The notes below the pieces were generated by a model. It was given only the letters and a program-made list of their open reading frames with translations. It was not told where the DNA came from and did not search any database. The position numbers and the translations under genes were made by a program. Positions 8,417-16,809 of a stretch of 64,000 nucleotides of DNA are shown in pieces. The DNA is from CAJBVG01 sp044337515 (GTDB lineage Bacteria; Bacteroidota; Bacteroidia; Sphingobacteriales; Sphingobacteriaceae): the NCBI GenBank assembly GCA_044337515.1, contig JBIINK010000001.1, positions 1 to 64,000 of the forward strand, read 5' to 3'. Positions within the stretch are counted from its first letter, which is position 1. Every line of letters begins with the position of its first letter.

Positions 8417-9480
8417 AAATTCTTTGTTTTCTGAAGCCAAAAGCAAGTCAACCATCTTTAATTAATTTAAAGAATGCGACGGATTTCAATGCTTGCTTTC
8501 TATTCAATACTGAGCACCAATGTCTTCATAAATCCAAAGAATTTGTAGAGAGGGCGGCTATTCGAATGATTGCAATTTGCAATAGGCTTGCTGTTCGTCG
8601 GAGCGTCCTCGCTCCGACATAAAATACAAAGCTGGGCGAAATGTTCGGCTTTTTTTATTTTTTCTAAATTCTTTGTTTGAAGGGCGAATTTCGAATGATT
8701 GCTGTTTGCAACTCGCTTTCCGAAGCGACATAAATACAATTTTTAAAGATTTTAAAATAAAACGGTGAGACTAATTTGATTGAATGTAGTCAGGTTAAGC
8801 CGTCCCACTGGTTTGATAGAAAGCAGGCTGGAACTTGCTATTTTATTTTAAAAATTTAAAAATGAAAAAAGAACTTTATTTTAAAAATTTAAAAATGAAA
8901 AAAAAGTTTAAATTCTTTGTTTTCTGAAGCCAAAAGCAAGTCGACTGTCTTCAATTAATTTAAAGATTGCGACGGATTTCAATGCTTGCTTTCTATTCAA
9001 TACTGAGCACCGATGTCTTCAGAAATCCAAAGAATTTGTAGAGAAGGCGGCTATTCGAATGATTGCAATTTGCAATAGGCTTGCTGTTCGTCGGAGCGTC
9101 CTCGCTCCGACATAAAATATAAAGCTGGGCGAAATGTTCGGCTTTTTTTATTTTTTCTAATTCTTTGTTTGAAGGGCGAATTTCGAATGATTGCTGTTTG
9201 CAATACTCCTTCCGAAGCGACATAAATACAATTTTTAAAGATTTTAAAATAAAACGGTGAGACTAATTTGATTGAATGTAGTCAGGTTAAGCCGTCCCAC
9301 TGGTTTGATAGAAAGCAGGCTGGAACTTGCTATTTTATTTTAAAAATTTAAAAATGAAAAAAGAACTTTATTTTAAAAATTTAAAAATGAAAAAAAGTTT
9401 AAATTCTTTGTTTTCTGAAGCCAAAAGCAAGTCAATCAACTTTAATTAATTTAATGAATGCGACGGCTTTTAATGCTAGT
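8417..9480. repeat. Two ~492-bp tandem direct repeats plus a partial third copy
   Basis: Copy 1 is 8417-8909, copy 2 is 8910-9400, and the first ~75 bp recur at 9401-9480. Copies differ by scattered substitutions and small indels. Each holds a palindrome ATTGCAATTTGCAAT, a 9-bp GC-rich hairpin (GTCGGAGCG, loop TCCT, CGCTCCGAC at 8597-8618 and 9090-9111), a truncated terminator-like T run, and long AT-rich inverted arms (8737-8762 and 8841-8864 in copy 1). The arms enclose ~78 nt in which CGGTGAGAC can pair with GTCCCACTG. No credible protein is encoded. It could be a mobile non-coding element, a structured RNA or a repeat-type recombination site. Nothing else is seen between 8409 and 9603. 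Confidence 0.85.
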
Positions 9481-9603
9481 AGTGTTCAGATTTTCACCCG
9501 CCATGTAATAGTCTAATTAGTAAAAATTCAAGATCATCTTTTTTGGGAATAAACTAGTAATAAACTTATTTGTATTTGTTCCATTATTCGTTAACTTTAA
9601 AAA

Positions 9604-9966
9604 ATGGAAAGGGTTCGTGAAGTTGTTTATTACCAACATCATTTTAAAAGATTTTTTAATTCTTTATCGGAAAGAGTAAAAATAAAAATTGATGAAGTTC
9701 TATTCATGGTTTCAATCTTAGATAGAATTCCGATAAAGTTTTTTAAGAAGGTGGAAAACGTAAATGGATTATTTGAAATCAGAATTGAATTTGAAGGGAA
9801 TATTTACAGAGTTTTTTGTTGTTTAGATGGTAATAAATTGGTGATTTTGTATAATGGATTTCAAAAGAAATCTCAAAAAACCCCTAAGGATGAAATTGAA
9901 AGAGCAATTAGTATTATGCACGAATACATAAGTGAGAGTAAAAATGAAAACAAAAACAAAAGGTAA
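9604..9966 (+). CDS. higB: HigB/RelE-type toxin (phage Gp49-like family)
   Basis: 120 aa cytoplasmic protein of the RelE/ParE superfamily. Recognisable are LFEIRIEFEGNIYRVFCC, then VILYNGFQKKSQKTPKDEIERA, the conserved C-terminal half of Gp49-like HigB toxins, which are ribosome-dependent mRNA endonucleases. It overlaps the antitoxin start by 23 bp, with the toxin-first order typical of higBA. No clear -7 box lies upstream; expression is presumably autoregulated by the antitoxin. It sits beside the 492-bp repeats, in an accessory block. Confidence 0.85.
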   Translation: MERVREVVYYQHHFKRFFNSLSERVKIKIDEVLFMVSILDRIPIKFFKKVENVNGLFEIRIEFEGNIYRVFCCLDGNKLVILYNGFQKKSQKTPKDEIERAISIMHEYISESKNENKNKR

Positions 9967-10249
9967 TATAGAAACTTTCTCTGAACACTTAGATAAGCGT
10001 TACGGAAAACCTGGAACAAAATTTAGACTTGATTTCGAGATGAAAGCCAAAGCATTTGCTATTGGTGAATTAATTAAGGAAGAAAGACATTTAGCCAATA
10101 TTACACAGGAAGAGTTAGCAAATAAAATTGGAGCAAAAAAAAGCTTTATTTCGCGAATCGAAAATGGACATTCGGATATCCAATTATCTACTCTTTATAA
10201 ACTCTTAGAAATTGGGTTAGGGAAAAAAGTAAAATTGAGTATAAAATAA
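9944..10249 (+). CDS. higA: HigA-type antitoxin, XRE-family HTH regulator
   Basis: 101 aa from the ATG at 9944; the in-frame GTG at 9932 would add four residues and deepen the overlap. The C-terminal half is a Cro/CI helix-turn-helix (ITQEELANKIGAKKSFISRIENG, then LSTLYKLLE). Expected to neutralise the upstream toxin and repress the operon. Translationally coupled through the 23-bp overlap. Confidence 0.87.
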   Translation: MKTKTKGNIETFSEHLDKRYGKPGTKFRLDFEMKAKAFAIGELIKEERHLANITQEELANKIGAKKSFISRIENGHSDIQLSTLYKLLEIGLGKKVKLSIK

Positions 10250-10250
10250 A

Positions 10251-10285
10251 AAAAAGTCCCGCTTCATTTCTGAGCGGGACTTTTT
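10251..10285. terminator. Bidirectional terminator between higA and atpC
   Basis: AAAAAGTCCCGCT (10251-10263) and AGCGGGACTTTTT (10273-10285) form a perfect stem with a 9-nt loop and T runs on both strands, so it can stop transcription from both convergent units. Confidence 0.93.
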
Positions 10286-10286
10286 G

Positions 10287-10318
10287 CTAATTCGCAAGTT
10301 CGTTAATTCGCAATTTCG
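10287..10318. repeat. Octad word array E (nnAnTTCG)
   Basis: Four consecutive 8-bp words, CTAATTCG, CAAGTTCG, TTAATTCG and CAATTTCG, ending one base before the atpC stop codon. Confidence 0.8.
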
Positions 10319-10319
10319 C

Positions 10320-10562
10320 TTACAGTAGAGATTCTACTAATACTACTACTTTATCAGCTAGCACTTCAATCACACCACCAGAGATGGTCATTTCTTGATT
10401 GCCTTCTTTCGCTTTGAATTTCAATGTTCCTTTTTCTAAAGTAGAAATGATAGGAGCGTGATTATTCAATACTTCGAATGAACCTGAAGTACCAGGTACA
10501 CTTACTGAAGTTACTTCTCCAGCGTATACTTTTTTATCAGGTGTTAATATTTCTAATAGCAT
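10320..10562 (-). CDS. atpC: ATP synthase F1 epsilon subunit (short form)
   Basis: 80 aa. It contains only the N-terminal beta-sandwich (TPDKKVYAGEVTSVSVPGTSGSFEVLNNHAPIISTLEKG is split across this domain) and ends at VVVLVESLL. The C-terminal two-helix regulatory domain found in ~130-aa homologues is missing. The short form is not rare in Bacteroidota and related groups, so this is probably natural and not a truncation. It lies 4 bp after atpD and is cotranscribed. In this phylum atpDC commonly stands apart from the rest of the atp operon. Confidence 0.93.
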   Translation of the reverse strand: MLLEILTPDKKVYAGEVTSVSVPGTSGSFEVLNNHAPIISTLEKGTLKFKAKEGNQEMTISGGVIEVLADKVVVLVESLL

Positions 10563-10566
10563 AATA

Positions 10567-12075
10567 TTAAGCGTTAGCTTCTGCGATTAATTTTTTACCT
10601 TTTTCCATTGCTTCTTCAATAGTACCAACTAAGTTGAAAGCCATCTCAGGATATTCATCTACTTCACCTTCCATAATCATATTGAATCCTTTGATAGTTT
10701 CTTTAATGTCTACTAATACACCTTTTAATCCAGTGAATTGTTCAGCAACGTGGAAAGGTTGAGATAAGAAACGTTGAACACGACGAGCACGAGATACGAT
10801 TAATTTATCTTCTTCAGATAATTCGTCCATACCTAAGATCGCGATGATATCTTGTAATTCTTTGTAACGTTGTAAAATTTCTTTAACACGTTGAGCACAT
10901 CCGTAATGTTCAGCGCCAATAATTTCTGGAGCAAGAATACGAGATGTAGAATCTAATGGATCTACCGCTGGGTAGATACCTAACTCTGCAATTTTACGAC
11001 TCAATACTGTTGTTGCATCTAAATGGGCAAACGTTGTTGCTGGAGCAGGGTCAGTTAAGTCATCGGCAGGTACGTAAACCGCTTGTACCGAAGTAATAGA
11101 TCCTCTCTTAGTTGATGTGATACGTTCTTGCATCATACCCATTTCTGTAGCTAATGTTGGTTGGTAGCCTACCGCTGAAGGCATACGGCCTAATAACGCT
11201 GATACCTCTGAACCTGCTTGTGTGAAACGGAAAATGTTATCGATGAAGAATAAGATATCACGACCACCACTTTGCTCATCACCATCACGGAAATATTCCG
11301 CAACTGTTAATCCTGATAATGCCACACGTGCACGTGCTCCAGGAGGCTCATTCATTTGTCCGAATACGAATGTTGCTTTCGAATCTTTTAAAGCTTCGTG
11401 ATCTACTTTAGATAGATCCCAACCACCTTCTTCCATCGAATGCTTAAACTCATCTCCGTAACGGATAATGTCTGCTTCAATCATCTCTCTCAATAAGTCG
11501 TTACCCTCACGAGTACGCTCACCCACACCTGCGAATACCGATAAACCATCGTATGCTTTCGCGATGTTGTTGATTAATTCTTGAATTAATACTGTTTTAC
11601 CTACACCGGCACCACCGAACAAACCAATTTTACCACCTTTTACGTATGGTTCTAATAAGTCGATTACTTTAATACCTGTGAACAAGATCTCCGTTTCAGT
11701 CGATAAATCTTCGAATCTTGGCGGTTTATTGTGAATGGCACGGCCATTTTCTTTACTTACTTCACCCATACCATCGATAGCATCACCAACAACGTTAAAT
11801 AAACGTCCTTTGATAGCCTCTCCGACTGGCATAGTGATAGGAGATTTCATATCAATCACATCCATTCCACGAACTAATCCGTCTGTAGAATCCATCGCAA
11901 TTGTACGTACTCTGTCCTCACCTAAATGTTGTTGACACTCTAAAACGATTTTTTGACCATTTTCTTTAGTCACATACAAAGCATCTAAAATGTTAGGCAA
12001 ACTCGCGCCTTCGGCAGCGAAGCTAACGTCCACTATCGGACCGATGATTTGAGCAATTTTCCCAATATTTGGCAT
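10567..12075 (-). CDS. atpD: ATP synthase F1 beta subunit
   Basis: 502 aa catalytic subunit. Walker A GGAGVGKT at residues 154-161, the GERTREGND loop, and the ALSGLTVAEYFRD and DILFFIDNIFRF regions are intact. First gene of the atpDC pair; upstream promoter box at 12101-12108. Full length and highly conserved. Confidence 0.98.
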   Translation of the reverse strand: MPNIGKIAQIIGPIVDVSFAAEGASLPNILDALYVTKENGQKIVLECQQHLGEDRVRTIAMDSTDGLVRGMDVIDMKSPITMPVGEAIKGRLFNVVGDAIDGMGEVSKENGRAIHNKPPRFEDLSTETEILFTGIKVIDLLEPYVKGGKIGLFGGAGVGKTVLIQELINNIAKAYDGLSVFAGVGERTREGNDLLREMIEADIIRYGDEFKHSMEEGGWDLSKVDHEALKDSKATFVFGQMNEPPGARARVALSGLTVAEYFRDGDEQSGGRDILFFIDNIFRFTQAGSEVSALLGRMPSAVGYQPTLATEMGMMQERITSTKRGSITSVQAVYVPADDLTDPAPATTFAHLDATTVLSRKIAELGIYPAVDPLDSTSRILAPEIIGAEHYGCAQRVKEILQRYKELQDIIAILGMDELSEEDKLIVSRARRVQRFLSQPFHVAEQFTGLKGVLVDIKETIKGFNMIMEGEVDEYPEMAFNLVGTIEEAMEKGKKLIAEANA

Positions 12076-12100
12076 AATTATCTATTATTTTTTCGTGCCG

Positions 12101-12130
12101 CAAAGTTAACTTTTCTTACCTAATTTCAAA
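12101..12130 (-). promoter_or_regulatory. atpDC promoter (-7 and -33 elements)
   Basis: Minus strand TAACTTTG (12101-12108) matches TAnnTTTG, 25 bp before the atpD ATG. A TTTG on the same strand (12127-12130) lies 18 bp upstream, the expected -33 spacing. Confidence 0.65.
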
Positions 12131-12281
12131 CCGATTATTAAAATAAAATCAACATTTTTATCACATATCCAATAGGAGTCTATTTTGCCCCTTTTTATAC
12201 CCCTATTTAAACTATTTGATTGACTTTTAGGGATTCTCTAAAATGTGGAAAAACGACCCAAAACTAGAGCAAAACATTCTT

Positions 12282-12289
12282 TAATTTTG
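12282..12289 (+). promoter_or_regulatory. dnaE promoter -7 box (TAATTTTG)
   Basis: Exact TAnnTTTG match 16 bp before the dnaE ATG. No clear -33 element. The 190 bp between this and the atpD promoter show nothing else recognisable. Confidence 0.55.
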
Positions 12290-12305
12290 GTACTCATTAT
12301 TTGCC

Positions 12306-15300
12306 ATGCCTGATTTTTCACATTTACACGTTCATACTCAATATTCCCTACTCGACGGTGCTGCCGACATCAAAAAGCTATTTAAAAAAGCTTCAAAAGA
12401 TGGCATGAAAGCACTCGCGATTACCGATCATGGGAATATGTTTGGTGCGTTTAAGTTTGTAGCAGAGGCTGGTAAACACGGAGTTAAACCTATTGTAGGC
12501 TGCGAATTCTATGTAGTTGAAGATCGACATAAACGCCAATTTACCAAAGATGATCGTGATGTTCGTTACCATCAATTACTGCTTGCTAAAAATGCTCAGG
12601 GATATAAAAACCTAGTTAAACTATGTTCTCTTGGATATGTTGAAGGCCTTTATGGTAAATACCCTCGTATCGATAAGGAGTTAGTTCTTAAATATCATGA
12701 AGGACTAATTGCTACAACCTGTTGTTTAGGTGCAATGGTTCCCAAAGCCATATTGCGTAAAGGCGAAAAAGAAGCAGAAAAGGAATTTGAATGGTGGTTA
12801 AATATTTTTGGTGAAGATTATTACATTGAGCTTCAGCGCCATAAAATGCAAGACCAAGATAAAGTAAATCAAGTACTTCTAGGTTTTGCGAAGAAATACA
12901 ATGTAAAAGTAATTGCCTCTAACGACTCCCATTATGTTGATCGTGAGGACTCCAATGCCCACGATATTTTATTGTGTATTAATACTGGTGAAAAACAAAG
13001 TACACCAACTAATAAAGAATTTTCTGATGATGATTCCTTTGTAAAAGGAACTCGTTTCGCTTTTTATAATGATGAGTTTTATTTCAAAACGCAACAAGAA
13101 ATGAACAATTTGTTCATCGATATTCCAGAAGCCATTGATAATACGAACGAAATCGTTGATAAAATAGACACGCTGAAGTTGAAGCAAGATATTATGCTTC
13201 CCAACTTCGTCATCCCAACTAATTTCAATACCCAAGATGAATACCTTCGTCATATAACTTTCGAAGGAGCCTATAAACGCTACGAAACCTTAACCGCAGA
13301 AATTGAAGAGCGTTTAAATTTCGAGTTGTTTACTATCGAAACAATGGGTTTTGCAGGTTACTTCTTAATTGTAGCAGATTTTATAAAAGCCGGAAGAGAT
13401 ATCGGTGTATTTGTTGGCCCTGGAAGGGGTTCAGCAGCTGGCTCTGCCGTTGCTTTTTGTATAAGCATCACCAATATCGACCCTATTAAATATAACTTAC
13501 TTTTTGAGCGTTTCTTAAACCCCGAACGTAAGTCGATGCCCGATATTGATACGGACTTCGATGACGAAGGTCGCCAAAAAGTAATTGATTACGTAGTTGA
13601 TAAATACGGAAGAAACCAAGTAGCCCAGATTGTAACCTATGGTACAATGGCAGCTAAAATGAGTATTAAAGATGTGGCTCGTGTAATGGATTTACCTTTA
13701 GCAGAATCCAATGCTTTAGCGAAGCTTGTACCCGACAAACCAGGAACAGAGCTCAATCGCGTAATACTTGCCAATATTGATGGTGAAGGTGGCTTAAAAG
13801 ACAAAGAAGGTTACCAAGCGGATGATTTAGATAATATTAAACAGCTGCGTGCTATTTATAATTCTGATGATTTTAGATCGAAAGTGTTAAAAGAAGCATT
13901 GATTTTAGAAGGCTCTGTACGTGGTACTGGTATTCATGCTGCAGGTATCATTATTGCTCCGATGGATTTAACGGATATAATTCCGGTATCTACATCAAAA
14001 GATACCGAGTTATTAATTACCCAGTATGATGGTAAAGTAATTGAAGATGCTGGTGTAATTAAGATGGACTTTTTGGGATTAAAAACATTAACGATTATTC
14101 GTGATGCCCTTGAACTCATCAAACAAAAAAGAGGAATTGAATTTGATATTGATACAATTCCTTTAGATGATGCTAAAACATTTGAGCTTTACCAGCGTGG
14201 TGAAACCAATGGAACATTCCAATTTGAATCTGCCGGAATGCAGAAACATTTGGTTGATTTGAAACCCGATAAATTTGAAGACTTAATTGCGATGAATGCA
14301 CTGTACCGTCCAGGTCCGATGCAGTACATACCTAAATATATTTCTCGTAAACATGGTAGAGAGCAAGTAACGTACGACTTGCCAGAAATGGAAGAGTACT
14401 TGCAAGACACTAATGGTATTACGGTATACCAAGAGCAAGTGATGTTGCTTTCGCAAAAACTGGCAGGCTTTAGTAAGGGCCAAGCGGATACGTTGCGAAA
14501 AGCAATGGGAAAGAAAGATCGTAAGATGTTGGATGACCTGAAAGGGCTATTCATAACAGGTGCGGTAGAGCGAGGATTAGATAAAAAGAAATTAGAAAAA
14601 GTTTGGACAGATTGGGAAGCATTTGCATCGTATGCATTTAACAAATCCCATTCTACTTGTTATGCTTTCGTTGCTTTTCAAACAACTTATTTGAAAGCAA
14701 ATTATCCTTCAGAATACATGGCATCAGTGTTAACTCATAACTTGAGTAATATTGATAAAATTACATTCTTCATGGAAGAGTGCCGCAGAATGGGGATGTC
14801 GGTTTTAGGTCCAGATATTAACGAGAGTATTTACAAGTTTTCGGTGAATGATGATGGGCAAATTCGATTTGGATTAGGCGCTGTAAAAGGAGTTGGAGAG
14901 GCGGCAGTTCAAGCTATCATAGAAGAACGAAATGCAAATGGAAAATACACTTCTGTATTTGATTTGGTGAAGCGCATTAATTTACGATCAGCTAATAAAA
15001 AAACATTAGAGTCATTAGCAAATGCTGGCGCATTCGATTCATTTAATTTACATCGTGCAATTTATTTTAATCACGATCCTAATGAAAATGGAAATTTCTT
15101 AGAGAAATTAATTCGCTTCGGCGCTAATTATCAAGATAGTTTAACCTCTGCACAATCATCGTTATTCGGAACAGGTGCAGCATCTCAAATCCCGGAACCC
15201 CGTGTTCCTGTATGTGAAGAGTGGGGCTTCTTACAGAAATTGAGATATGAAAAAGAAGTCGTAGGTTTTTATATTTCTGGACATCCATTGGATGAATTTC

Positions 15301-15995
15301 GTTTTGATTTAGAAAAATTCTGTACCGCCAATGTGAATGATTTAAAACTAATTGGTAAATATTCTGCTAATAAATTTGAGACGAATACAACACAGGAAAA
15401 AGAAAAGTCGGAAGAAGATAGTGCAGATGATAATGCATTGGAGGCCCAGAATGAACGATTCGAAAAACTAAAAAACAGAGAGTTAAGTATTGGGGGAATG
15501 GTGAGTGGGGCTGCACATCGAATAGCGAAATCGGGCAAACCATATGGGTCGCTTTTTGTAGAAGATTACAGCGAGCAGATTGAAATTACTTTATTCGGCG
15601 ATGATTATTTGAAGTTTAAACCCTACTTGAACGAAGGCTTATTTTTGTACTTTAGAGGAAAGGTTCAAGAACGTTATGGGAAAAAGGGAGATTGGGAGTT
15701 TAAGGTAACTCAAATACAATTGCTGACAGATGTGCGTGACAAACTGACGAAGAGCATGACCATCAGTTGTTATTTAAGTGATTTGAATGAACAATTGATG
15801 CATGAGATTGTTGCCATTTTAGAAGAGAATAGCAAGACCGACGCGCAAAAGAACTGTGAACTGAAAATTAAAGTGATTGATCAGGAGCAGGGAATTGCGA
15901 TGGAAATGCCAAGTAGAAAAGTAAGGTTATACCCATCTAATGAGCTTTTGAAAGCATTAGAACAATTAAAAGGAGTAACCTTCCGATTGAATTAA
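12306..15995 (+). CDS. dnaE: DNA polymerase III alpha subunit
   Basis: 1229 aa replicative polymerase. The PHP domain (~1-200) opens with HLHVHTQYSLLDG. The polymerase core contains VGPGRGSAAGS and the catalytic aspartate motif PDIDTDFDD near residue 412. Helix-hairpin-helix and OB-fold regions (~GGMVSGAAHRIAKSGKPYG) follow in the C-terminal third. No exonuclease domain, so it is DnaE rather than PolC. Full length. Confidence 0.97.
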   Translation: MPDFSHLHVHTQYSLLDGAADIKKLFKKASKDGMKALAITDHGNMFGAFKFVAEAGKHGVKPIVGCEFYVVEDRHKRQFTKDDRDVRYHQLLLAKNAQGYKNLVKLCSLGYVEGLYGKYPRIDKELVLKYHEGLIATTCCLGAMVPKAILRKGEKEAEKEFEWWLNIFGEDYYIELQRHKMQDQDKVNQVLLGFAKKYNVKVIASNDSHYVDREDSNAHDILLCINTGEKQSTPTNKEFSDDDSFVKGTRFAFYNDEFYFKTQQEMNNLFIDIPEAIDNTNEIVDKIDTLKLKQDIMLPNFVIPTNFNTQDEYLRHITFEGAYKRYETLTAEIEERLNFELFTIETMGFAGYFLIVADFIKAGRDIGVFVGPGRGSAAGSAVAFCISITNIDPIKYNLLFERFLNPERKSMPDIDTDFDDEGRQKVIDYVVDKYGRNQVAQIVTYGTMAAKMSIKDVARVMDLPLAESNALAKLVPDKPGTELNRVILANIDGEGGLKDKEGYQADDLDNIKQLRAIYNSDDFRSKVLKEALILEGSVRGTGIHAAGIIIAPMDLTDIIPVSTSKDTELLITQYDGKVIEDAGVIKMDFLGLKTLTIIRDALELIKQKRGIEFDIDTIPLDDAKTFELYQRGETNGTFQFESAGMQKHLVDLKPDKFEDLIAMNALYRPGPMQYIPKYISRKHGREQVTYDLPEMEEYLQDTNGITVYQEQVMLLSQKLAGFSKGQADTLRKAMGKKDRKMLDDLKGLFITGAVERGLDKKKLEKVWTDWEAFASYAFNKSHSTCYAFVAFQTTYLKANYPSEYMASVLTHNLSNIDKITFFMEECRRMGMSVLGPDINESIYKFSVNDDGQIRFGLGAVKGVGEAAVQAIIEERNANGKYTSVFDLVKRINLRSANKKTLESLANAGAFDSFNLHRAIYFNHDPNENGNFLEKLIRFGANYQDSLTSAQSSLFGTGAASQIPEPRVPVCEEWGFLQKLRYEKEVVGFYISGHPLDEFRFDLEKFCTANVNDLKLIGKYSANKFETNTTQEKEKSEEDSADDNALEAQNERFEKLKNRELSIGGMVSGAAHRIAKSGKPYGSLFVEDYSEQIEITLFGDDYLKFKPYLNEGLFLYFRGKVQERYGKKGDWEFKVTQIQLLTDVRDKLTKSMTISCYLSDLNEQLMHEIVAILEENSKTDAQKNCELKIKVIDQEQGIAMEMPSRKVRLYPSNELLKALEQLKGVTFRLN

Positions 15996-16030
15996 TGACA
16001 ATTTTGCCTGATTAAATAATTGGCAACAAA

Positions 16031-16205
16031 ATTGTATTAAGCAAACTGTATTAAGCAAACTGTACTAAGTAAATTGTATTATGTATTAAGTAATTATACA
16101 TTGTACCTAATACCTAATACATAGTACTTAATACATTGTACCTAATACATTATACTTAATACAATAATTTACAATTTAAAATTTACAACTTAAAATTATA
16201 AAAAA
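16031..16205. repeat. Heptad word array F, ending at the trxA start codon
   Basis: Twenty-five consecutive 7-bp words without a phase break from 16031 to 16205; the next base is the A of the trxA ATG. Early words are ATTGTAT, TAAGCAA, ACTGTAT. Later ones are TAATACA, TTGTACC, TAGTACT, and the last are AT-rich (ACAATTT, AAAATTT). The later words are reverse-complementary in character to the early ones; for example ATGTATTAAGTA (16081-16092) and TACTTAATACAT (16125-16136) are perfect complements. The trxA leader and any promoter must lie in or before this array. Confidence 0.88.
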
Positions 16206-16523
16206 ATGGCTTTAGAATTAACAGACGCAAACTTCGACGAATTAGTGTTGAAATCAGATAAACCTGTATTGGTAGATTTCTGGGCTGAATGGTGTGGCCC
16301 TTGCCGTATGGTAGGACCAGTAGTAGAAGAATTAGCAAATGAGTACGAAGGTAAAGCAGTTATCGGAAAAGTAAACGTAGATAACAACCCAGGTATCTCA
16401 ATGAAATTTGGAATTAGAAATATTCCTGCATTATTATACTTCAAGAATGGAGAGATTGTTGACAAACAAATCGGAGCTGTTCCGAAAAGTGTATTGGCTC
16501 AAAAATTAGAAGCTCAATTATAA
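16206..16523 (+). CDS. trxA: Thioredoxin
   Basis: 105 aa with the active-site WCGPC at residues 29-33, the DFWAEWCGPCR context and cis-Pro in NIPALLYFKNGE. Cytoplasmic disulfide reductant. No signal peptide. The start codon directly abuts a heptad repeat array; no -7 box is seen within it, so the promoter is uncertain. Followed by a strong terminator. Confidence 0.97.
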   Translation: MALELTDANFDELVLKSDKPVLVDFWAEWCGPCRMVGPVVEELANEYEGKAVIGKVNVDNNPGISMKFGIRNIPALLYFKNGEIVDKQIGAVPKSVLAQKLEAQL

Positions 16524-16527
16524 TTTG

Positions 16528-16553
16528 AAAGCCCTCCTTAGAGGGCTTTTTTT
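16528..16553. terminator. Terminator after trxA
   Basis: AAAGCCCTC (16528-16536) pairs with GAGGGCTTT (16541-16549), loop CTTA, then a T run. The small convergent ORF ends at 16558, so the hairpin may serve both strands. Confidence 0.92.
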
Positions 16554-16557
16554 ATTC

Positions 16558-16662
16558 TTATAAATTTAATAGGTGTTGAATCCCAAAATACAATACCGAT
16601 AGGCTTGCAACTAATGCTATACTGATTCCCGAAATTAATATATCAAATTTTCTAGTTTCCAT
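16558..16662 (-). CDS. Possible 34-aa single-pass membrane protein
   Basis: ATG at 16662 (minus strand), stop at 16558-16560. The product begins METRKFDILISG and has one hydrophobic segment at about residues 8-30 (ILISGISIALVASLSVLYFG). A charged N-terminus followed by one helix is typical of real small membrane proteins. It converges on the trxA terminator, and a 24-bp inverted repeat lies 13 bp upstream. No family recognised and no exact -7 box. A random ORF of this size is possible; composition and setting argue mildly for a gene. Confidence 0.4.
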   Translation of the reverse strand: METRKFDILISGISIALVASLSVLYFGIQHLLNL

Positions 16663-16674
16663 TTTCTTTTGAAT

Positions 16675-16698
16675 TGATACTCAAAAGTGCGAGTATCA
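16675..16698. repeat. 8-bp inverted repeat upstream of the small membrane ORF
   Basis: TGATACTC (16675-16682) and GAGTATCA (16691-16698) are perfect complements with an 8-nt spacer. It could be an operator or a leader hairpin for the minus-strand ORF. Confidence 0.45.
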
Positions 16699-16776
16699 CG
16701 TTAGTGCTGCAATAAGAACTAGCCCAAAACAGAAATCTAGTCGTTGAATGAACTAAAATTGCCGACAAGAATACTA

Positions 16777-16805
16777 TTGATAAATTAGAAAGTAGATTAT
16801 ATTTG
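16777..16805 (+). promoter_or_regulatory. Promoter of the DUF58 gene (-33 TTG and -7 TATATTTG)
   Basis: TTG (16777-16779) and TATATTTG (16798-16805) are separated by 18 bp, the expected spacing for a Bacteroidota housekeeping promoter. The -7 box ends four bases before the ATG, so the transcript should be almost leaderless. Confidence 0.7.
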
Positions 16806-16809
16806 TGAT

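Noticed and set aside
8500..8739. Minus-strand 79-codon reading frame in repeat copy 1, with a similar frame (8993-9223) in copy 2
   Set aside because: Both are by-products of the 492-bp repeat. Their N-terminal parts diverge by indels, they span the GC hairpin and T run, and no start context or domain is seen.
8737..8864. Retron or group II intron RNA
   Set aside because: Inverted arms recall a retron msr-msd layout, but no reverse transcriptase is encoded anywhere near and no intron domain V is seen.
10320..10562. atpC as a truncated pseudogene
   Set aside because: The beta-sandwich domain is complete, the frame ends cleanly, and short epsilon subunits occur in this phylum.
14189..14644. 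Long minus-strand frame inside dnaE
   Set aside because: Antisense shadow of a strongly conserved gene, no domain or promoter.
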